A stretch of DNA of 64,000 nucleotides from Mycobacterium haemophilum DSM 44634. GTDB lineage: Bacteria; Actinomycetota; Actinomycetes; Mycobacteriales; Mycobacteriaceae. Below, piece by piece: positions 58,833 to 64,000 of the stretch. The number at the start of each line of letters is the position of its first letter. The stretch's first letter is position 1. Location of the stretch: contig NZ_CP011883.2 of assembly GCF_000340435.2 (NCBI RefSeq), positions 1,968,687 through 2,032,686 of the forward strand, written 5' to 3'. Made by a program: the position numbers and the translations under genes. A model generated the notes under the pieces. That model saw only the letters and a program-made list of their open reading frames with translations. It had not been told where the DNA came from and ran no database searches.

Positions 58833-59705
58833 ATGCCATCGGTCCTTATCACCGGCGCCGCTCGCGGGATCGGACGCTCTATTGCCATTCACCTGGCGGC
58901 GAATGGCTGGGAGGTGTTCGCCGGGGTCCGCACCGATGACGATGCGGCCGCGATCGCGATGAACCATCCGATTACGCCGGTCATTCTCGACATCACCGAT
59001 GCCGATCATCTTGCTGCACTGGACAGTTCGCTTCCCGAGAGCCTGGATGCCGTCGTCAACAATGCCGGCGTCCTGGTCTACGGACCGCTGGAAGCCCTTT
59101 CGCTAGCGGAGCTGCGGCGGCAATTCGAGGTAAACGTTTTCGGCCAGATTGCGGTGACCCAGGCGGTGCTGCCGCGGCTACGGCGCGCACAGGGCCGGAT
59201 CGTGCTCGTCTCGAGTCTCACTGGCAAGGTAGCGCTTCCGCTGATCGGTGCATACTGCGCGTCGAAATTCGCACTTGAGGCCGCGGGCGACGTGCTGCGC
59301 ATGGAGCTGAAGCGGTGGAACATCGCCGTTGCGCTCATCGAGGCCGGAGCGACGGACACCGACATGTGTCGGAATGGACACGACATGTTGGATGACGCGG
59401 CGGCGAGGCTGTCGGCGGAACACCGCGAACTGTACGAAGGCCATTTCACGGGCCTGAATAACTCGCTCATGTCGCAGATGACAGCGGCGCCAGTGCCGCC
59501 GGAGAAGGTTGCCGCCGTTGTCGTTAAGGCGCTGACGGCGCGCCGGCCCCGTGACCGATATTTCATCGCTGCCGGCGACAAGTTGCAGCAAGCGCTGATG
59601 ACGCAGCTTCCCGCGACGGCGCGCGATTGGGTTCTTCGACGGGTGACGAATCAACCCGGATCTTCCCAGCCCAGCCGTCGATTGCTCCGGCTGGCGGGGA
59701 TGTGA
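58833..59705 (+). CDS. Short-chain dehydrogenase/reductase
   Basis: A 290-residue classical SDR starting PSVLITGAARGIGRS (cofactor site), with NNAGVLVYGPLE, the Ser in VSSLTGKVALP and the catalytic pair in YCASK. The sequence is nearest in style to the retinol-dehydrogenase-like branch; the substrate is unknown. ATG 58833 gives MPSVLITG; a GTG at 58803 would add ten residues. I do not recall this gene between Rv1619 and cydC in M. tuberculosis. Its last 55 bases overlap the 3' end of the convergent cydC. Confidence 0.88.
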   Translation: MPSVLITGAARGIGRSIAIHLAANGWEVFAGVRTDDDAAAIAMNHPITPVILDITDADHLAALDSSLPESLDAVVNNAGVLVYGPLEALSLAELRRQFEVNVFGQIAVTQAVLPRLRRAQGRIVLVSSLTGKVALPLIGAYCASKFALEAAGDVLRMELKRWNIAVALIEAGATDTDMCRNGHDMLDDAAARLSAEHRELYEGHFTGLNNSLMSQMTAAPVPPEKVAAVVVKALTARRPRDRYFIAAGDKLQQALMTQLPATARDWVLRRVTNQPGSSQPSRRLLRLAGM

Positions 59706-61420
59706 AGCGACGACCTCGCCGCGCCAATGCGTAGTTCGGCGCAGCGAAGGTCTTGGGGCAGGTGGTGGGTGGCCACCACGACGGTTCTGTCGCTGGACAT
59801 CAGCGCGGAGTTGGGGGCCAACAGCTCACCGAGCACCCGTTCGGCGTCGATCGCGTCGAGGTGTTCGGTGGGTTCGTCGAGCAGCACGATCCGGGCGGGT
59901 GAGAGTACCGCACGAGCCAGCAGCAACCTTCTACGTTGGCCCGCCGAGACCGCCTGTGCGCCACCGATTAACACGGTCGACAGACCCTCCGGCAAGCTAG
60001 CGAGCCAGCCGCTGAGGCCGACTTCGGCCAATGCCGCGGCCAGTTCGTCGTCGCGGCAATCGCCGCGCGCGACCAGTAGGTTGTCTCGAATCGTGGTGGC
60101 GAAGATATGCGCGTCCTCGGCGAAAAAGCTGACAGTGCTGTGTAATTGACCTTCATCAAGTTGGCTGACATCGACTCCGTCCAGCATCACTCGTCCACGC
60201 AGCGGCGGCAGCAGGCCCGCGAGCGTCATCAGCAATGTCGTCTTACCAGCGCCGCTGGCACCGGTGACGGCCAGCCGGGCGCCGGGCGGCAGGTCGAGGG
60301 TCACCTGGGCTTGCCGCGTCGCATCGGCGTGTCCTGAACAGATATCGGCGAATAGCCGGCTGGTGCAGGTAGCTAGCGGTGGCGTCGCCCTAGGCTCCGT
60401 GCGCCATGGGTGGCTTGACGGGGCCAGGTCGAGGAGGCGACGCGCCGCGATCCGTGACCGCGTCAACTGGATGGCGGCCGCAGGTAACGGAGTCATCGCT
60501 TCAAATGCGGACAGTGGCAACAACATCAGGACGGCCAGTGTGGTTGGCGCGACGGTTGGGGCTATGGCGATCCCGGACACCACGGCGCCGAGCACACTGG
60601 CCCCGATCGCCGCGGTCGGCATTGCCTCAGCGATCGCGGCTGGTCTGGCCGCGGCGTCGAGGGCGGCGCCCCAAGCATGTTGCCGGCGTTGCGATTCGGC
60701 GATGACATCTGGCAGTGCACCTGCGACGCGAAGCTCGGGCGCATGTTCGAGCGCGGTCATCGCCGACGTATCGCGCTCGGAATGATGTTGCCGGGCAATA
60801 GCTTCCTGCGCCACAGCGGCCTTGCCGGCAAGCCACGGCGCCACAACACCTGTAACTAGTAGGCAGGTCGCCAGTACCGCAGCGGCCGGCCACGACATAG
60901 CCGCGACAACCGCGGTCGCCGCCAGCGACAAGACCACTGCGACGCCGATGGGCACCACGGCTCGAACCAGCACGTTGGCCAATTCGTCGACGTCAGCGCC
61001 GACCCGTGCCACCAGCTCGCCGCTGTGCAGCCGGGCGGCGGCCGCTGCCGGTCCGTGGGCTAGCCGATGATAGATCTGCACGCGAGCGGTGCTGGCTGCG
61101 CGTAGCGCGGTGTCGTGCGTGACCAGTCGCTCGCAGTAGTGCAGCAAGCCGCGTGAAATCGCGAAGGTTCGTACCGCGACCACCGCAATGGACAGGTCCA
61201 ACACGGGTGGCATCTGCCAGGCCCGGGTGATCAACCATGCCGAAATCCCGGCCAGTGCCAGCGCGCTGCCTAGCGACAGCACCCCCATTGTGATAGCTGC
61301 CAGGATGCGGAGCAGCCGCGGCCGCAACAGGCTCGACGCGGCCAGTAGGGTCCTGTGGCGGCGACCCGCTGCACCCGGCTTTGCCGCGCTTGCGATCGCC
61401 GCGGGATCAGACCGGCGCAT
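59651..61420 (-). CDS. cydC: Heterodimeric ABC transporter CydDC, subunit CydC
   Basis: Half of the CydDC ABC exporter needed to assemble cytochrome bd; proposed to act on haem or thiols at the membrane. It has about 589 residues: six membrane segments (about 30-300) and an ATPase domain with Walker A GASGAGKTTL, signature VSAGQRRRL and Walker B IVLLDEPTEHLD. ATG 61420 overlaps the cydD end by 14 bases; a GTG at 61462 is an alternative. The 3' end overlaps the SDR gene on the other strand. Confidence 0.93.
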   Translation of the reverse strand: MRRSDPAAIASAAKPGAAGRRHRTLLAASSLLRPRLLRILAAITMGVLSLGSALALAGISAWLITRAWQMPPVLDLSIAVVAVRTFAISRGLLHYCERLVTHDTALRAASTARVQIYHRLAHGPAAAAARLHSGELVARVGADVDELANVLVRAVVPIGVAVVLSLAATAVVAAMSWPAAAVLATCLLVTGVVAPWLAGKAAVAQEAIARQHHSERDTSAMTALEHAPELRVAGALPDVIAESQRRQHAWGAALDAAARPAAIAEAMPTAAIGASVLGAVVSGIAIAPTVAPTTLAVLMLLPLSAFEAMTPLPAAAIQLTRSRIAARRLLDLAPSSHPWRTEPRATPPLATCTSRLFADICSGHADATRQAQVTLDLPPGARLAVTGASGAGKTTLLMTLAGLLPPLRGRVMLDGVDVSQLDEGQLHSTVSFFAEDAHIFATTIRDNLLVARGDCRDDELAAALAEVGLSGWLASLPEGLSTVLIGGAQAVSAGQRRRLLLARAVLSPARIVLLDEPTEHLDAIDAERVLGELLAPNSALMSSDRTVVVATHHLPQDLRCAELRIGAARSSLHIPASRSNRRLGWEDPG

Positions 61421-63104
61421 AACGTGCCTGACCGTCCGAAACAACTTCGACAACCCGGTCACCGATGGCGACGACGTGCTCGCGGTGGCCGACGATCACC
61501 ACGGTCGCGCCGGCGCGCGCACGGTTCACGATGGCTCGTAACACCCGGTTCTCGGTGCGGGCATCCAGGTGTGCGGTGGGCTCATCGAGCAGCAGCACGG
61601 ATGCGTCTGAACCGAGCGCTCGGGCCAGGCCCAGCCGCTGCCGCTGTCCGAGCGACAGCCCGACGCCTCCGCGCCCGACGATAGTGTCCATCCCGTCCGG
61701 AAGATCGGTCAGCACGGTATCGAATCCAGATACAGCGCAAGCAGTTTCAAGGTCGCCGGGGTTATCCAGACCGCCCAGCAGAATCAGGTTGTCACTGACG
61801 GTGCCCGGGATTAGCACCGGGCGCTGCGGCAGCCAGGCTAACTGTCGCCACCAAGCGTCGGGGCTCAGGTCGGCGACGTCGATGCCAGCAACGGTGACGC
61901 GGCCTGACGATGGCGTGGTTAGTCCGGCGATCGCCTGCAGTGTGGTGCTTTTGCCCGCGCCGTTTTGCCCGGTCAACACGGTTACTTGACCGGGCTCGAT
62001 CACCGCGGTGAGATCGCAAGGGGAGCGGCCGTCGCGGCCGGTCACGCTGAGCCTTTCGAGGCGGATCTTTGCGCCATGCGCGGCGACTGTCTGCCGCGAA
62101 GTTGGGCCAGCCGGTGCCGGGGCGGCCTCGCCGATCAGCGAGAATGCCTTGTCGGCAGCGGCCCTGCCGTTTTGCGCCGCATGGAATTCCACGCCGACGC
62201 GACGCAGCGGCCAGTACACATCCGGCGCCAGCAACAGGACGGTTAAACCGGTGATCAGGCTCATCTCGCCGAACACCAGGCGAAGACCGATCCCGACCGC
62301 GATCAACGCCACACCGAGCGTGGCCAGCAGTTCAAGCACCAATGCGGATAAGAACGCGATCCGTAGCGTCGCCATCGCCGAGCGGCGATGGGCGGCACCG
62401 AGTTCGGCTATCCGGTGTTCCGGACCCGAGCCGCGGCCCAGCGCTCGCAGGGTGGGGATACCAGAGATCAGATCCAACAGCCGCGCTTGTAGGGTCGTCA
62501 TAGCGGCCAGCGTGGCCGCCGATCGGTCAGCCGTCGCCAGCCCAATCAGCACCATGAAAATTGGTATCAACGGCAGTGTGATCGTCACGATCGCAGTCGA
62601 TTTCAGGTCGTAGAACGCGATCACGGTGACGGTTGCGGGGGTGAGGATCACGGCCAGCAGCAAGGTTGGCAGGTATCCGGTGAAGTAGGGACGCAAGCCG
62701 TCGAGGCCACGAGTGACCACTACCGCGGCGGCGTCGCGCTGCGCTGCCAGTTCACCGGGTTGCCGGGCTGTCACCGCCGCCAGGAGCTGACCGCCCAGAT
62801 CGGCGATAATCGCGCTGGCCCCACGTTGGCTCAGGCGGGCCTGAAACCAGTGTGTCGCTGTGCGGATGACCCACAGCCCCAACAGGATTGACAGTGGACC
62901 CAGCCAGCCGCGCAAGCCGCGTGCTGTGGGATCGGTGATCACCCGCGCGACGATGCTGGCCAGCAGAACTGCTGAGCCGATTACGCAGCTCGAGATCACC
63001 ACCCCACAACCCACGGTGGTAACCAGGAAGCGGCGTAACGCGCTGGACGCCCCCCATAGTCGCGGGTCCAGGGGAGCTCTGCTGTTCGAGTTCTTTGCGC
63101 TCAG
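61407..63104 (-). CDS. cydD: Heterodimeric ABC transporter CydDC, subunit CydD; apparent CTG start
   Basis: Partner of CydC. Six membrane segments are followed by an ATPase domain with Walker A GQNGAGKSTTL, signature LSLGQRQRLGLARAL and Walker B VLLLDEPTAHLD. The first conventional start in the frame is GTG 63014 (535 residues), but conserved coding sequence continues upstream of it (PLDPRLW, then ALRRFLVTTV), including the first part of membrane segment 1. Upstream to the next in-frame stop there is no ATG, GTG or TTG. A CTG at 63104-63102 sits in CTGA overlap with the cydB stop, behind GAGG at 8 bases, and would give 565 residues. The C-terminus overlaps cydC. Confidence 0.9.
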   Translation of the reverse strand: MSAKNSNSRAPLDPRLWGASSALRRFLVTTVGCGVVISSCVIGSAVLLASIVARVITDPTARGLRGWLGPLSILLGLWVIRTATHWFQARLSQRGASAIIADLGGQLLAAVTARQPGELAAQRDAAAVVVTRGLDGLRPYFTGYLPTLLLAVILTPATVTVIAFYDLKSTAIVTITLPLIPIFMVLIGLATADRSAATLAAMTTLQARLLDLISGIPTLRALGRGSGPEHRIAELGAAHRRSAMATLRIAFLSALVLELLATLGVALIAVGIGLRLVFGEMSLITGLTVLLLAPDVYWPLRRVGVEFHAAQNGRAAADKAFSLIGEAAPAPAGPTSRQTVAAHGAKIRLERLSVTGRDGRSPCDLTAVIEPGQVTVLTGQNGAGKSTTLQAIAGLTTPSSGRVTVAGIDVADLSPDAWWRQLAWLPQRPVLIPGTVSDNLILLGGLDNPGDLETACAVSGFDTVLTDLPDGMDTIVGRGGVGLSLGQRQRLGLARALGSDASVLLLDEPTAHLDARTENRVLRAIVNRARAGATVVIVGHREHVVAIGDRVVEVVSDGQARYAPV

Positions 63105-64000
63105 GACGTACGCCTCGTCAGGCCGATCGGCGGCGGTATTCGCTCAGCTGAGATCCGTTGCCGGAAAACCCAATACGTCCACGTCTGGTACACGACTGTC
63201 AGTGGGGCAAAGAATGCCGTCACCCACGTCATGATCTTGAGAGTGTAGGGGGTCGACGAGGCGTTGTAGATTGTCACGCTCCATTGCGTGTTCAGCGTCG
63301 AGGGCACCAAGTTTGGATATAGCACGCCGAACAACAGCACCACGACGGCTGCCACGACCACTGCGGTGCAGGTGAACGCCCAGCCGTCGGAGGCGCGCCG
63401 CCACACCAACAACACCGCTGCCAGCTGCGCGACCACCGCGACGGCCAGCACCAGCCAGGTCCAGTTCTTGCCATGCGCAAGTTGCGTCCAAAGCCCGAAG
63501 CCCGCAACCAGTCCCGTCACCGGAAGCGACAACCAGGCGGCGAATCGGTAGGCATCGTCGCGGATCGGGCCGGAGGTCTTCAACGTGACAAACACCGCGC
63601 CGTAGAGCAAAAACAGCCCGGCCGTGGCCAAGCCGCCCAGCAGCGTGTAGCCGTTGAGCACGTCGGCGATCGACAGGTTGACGTGACTAGTGGCGTCCAC
63701 GGGGAGCCCGCGCACCAAAATGGCGAACGCTACACCCCACAGCACCGCGGGCAACCACGACCCGGCCGCAATACCGAAATCGGCCCAGTAGCGCCATTTT
63801 GTGTCGTCGATCTTGCCCCGCCATTCGATGGCGACGGCGCGCACGATCATGCCGAACAGGATGGCCAGCAGCGGCAGGTACAGCGTGGAGAACACGGTGG
63901 CGTACCAGCCGGGAAACGCGGCGAACATCGCGGCGCCCGCAACGATCAGCCAGACCTCGTTGCCGTCCCACACCGGGCCGATGGTGTTCAGCGCGACGCG
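63101..64000 (-). CDS. cydB: Cytochrome bd oxidase subunit II (partial at window edge)
   Basis: Membrane subunit of the high-affinity quinol oxidase cytochrome bd. The last 299 codons are visible; the start lies beyond the window. NTIGPVWDGNEVWL with its conserved Trp, Asp, Glu residues begins the visible part and about eight membrane segments follow. M. tuberculosis CydB has 346 residues, so roughly 45-50 are missing. Its stop overlaps the presumed CTG start of cydD. The order cydB-cydD-cydC matches the M. tuberculosis cydABDC operon. Confidence 0.95.
   Translation of the reverse strand, partial: RVALNTIGPVWDGNEVWLIVAGAAMFAAFPGWYATVFSTLYLPLLAILFGMIVRAVAIEWRGKIDDTKWRYWADFGIAAGSWLPAVLWGVAFAILVRGLPVDATSHVNLSIADVLNGYTLLGGLATAGLFLLYGAVFVTLKTSGPIRDDAYRFAAWLSLPVTGLVAGFGLWTQLAHGKNWTWLVLAVAVVAQLAAVLLVWRRASDGWAFTCTAVVVAAVVVLLFGVLYPNLVPSTLNTQWSVTIYNASSTPYTLKIMTWVTAFFAPLTVVYQTWTYWVFRQRISAERIPPPIGLTRRTS

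Noticed and set aside
1..64000. CRISPR array, prophage, IS element, tRNA or rRNA genes
   Set aside because: No regularly spaced direct repeats, integrase, transposase or recognisable RNA genes were seen on either strand.

Overview
The window is a GC-rich chromosomal segment of a slow-growing Mycobacterium close to, but distinct from, the M. tuberculosis complex. From memory, gene order follows M. tuberculosis H37Rv Rv1536 (ileS) to Rv1622c (cydB), and many proteins look roughly 80-90% identical to those homologues. Several blocks present in H37Rv are absent: the PPE21/fadD11/plsB1/frdABCD/mmpL6 block after dnaE1, vapBC11 after ilvA, the REP13E12/phiRv1 block before bioB, and Rv1597. Other genes are present that I do not recall at these positions in H37Rv: a frameshifted DUF559 endonuclease gene, two methyltransferases and an SDR. 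No rRNA, tRNA, CRISPR array, IS element or prophage was recognised.

Layout. 1-2.43 kb: ileS 3' end, a hairpin-flanked DUF559 pseudogene and a methyltransferase. 2.47-10.9 kb: dinX, ansA, lspA, a pseudouridine synthase, a second methyltransferase, the lprI-glbN pair, two SDR genes and an SRPBCC protein. 11.0-16.7 kb: dnaE1, a small membrane protein, a Ddn-like protein and ilvA. 16.9-23.2 kb: treX-treY-treZ, making trehalose from glycogen (minus strand). 23.2-26.9 kb: an acyltransferase, the NlpC/P60-like ripD and a membrane protein. 27.0-32.9 kb: biotin genes bioA-bioF-bioD-ligT-like, then bioB-bsaP-DUF2567 behind an operator-like palindrome. 32.9-38.7 kb: a lipase, nrtR and the divergent nadA-nadB-nadC operon sharing one palindromic operator. 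39.4-45.8 kb: hisD-C-B-H-A-impA-F-I, mostly joined by 4-nt stop/start overlaps. 46.0-47.6 kb: chaA and bcpB. 47.7-57.2 kb: trpE, a trp-associated membrane protein, trpC-B-A, lgt, two small membrane proteins, pykA and tesB1. 57.3-64 kb: a DUF2156 membrane protein, an SDR and the 3' part of the cytochrome bd operon (cydB-cydD-cydC).

The genes are mainly core metabolism. No trpF lies in the trp operon, as expected if HisA is the bifunctional PriA enzyme. HisB has only the dehydratase domain, so histidinol-phosphate phosphatase must come from another gene; impA is in the operon. The most noteworthy sequence observations are a cydD reading frame with no ATG/GTG/TTG start that fits its N-terminus but a CTG overlapping the cydB stop, a perfect NrtR-type operator that contains the -10 box of a leaderless nrtR, the hairpin-flanked DUF559 cassette broken by one extra A, and several dispersed short palindromic repeats.
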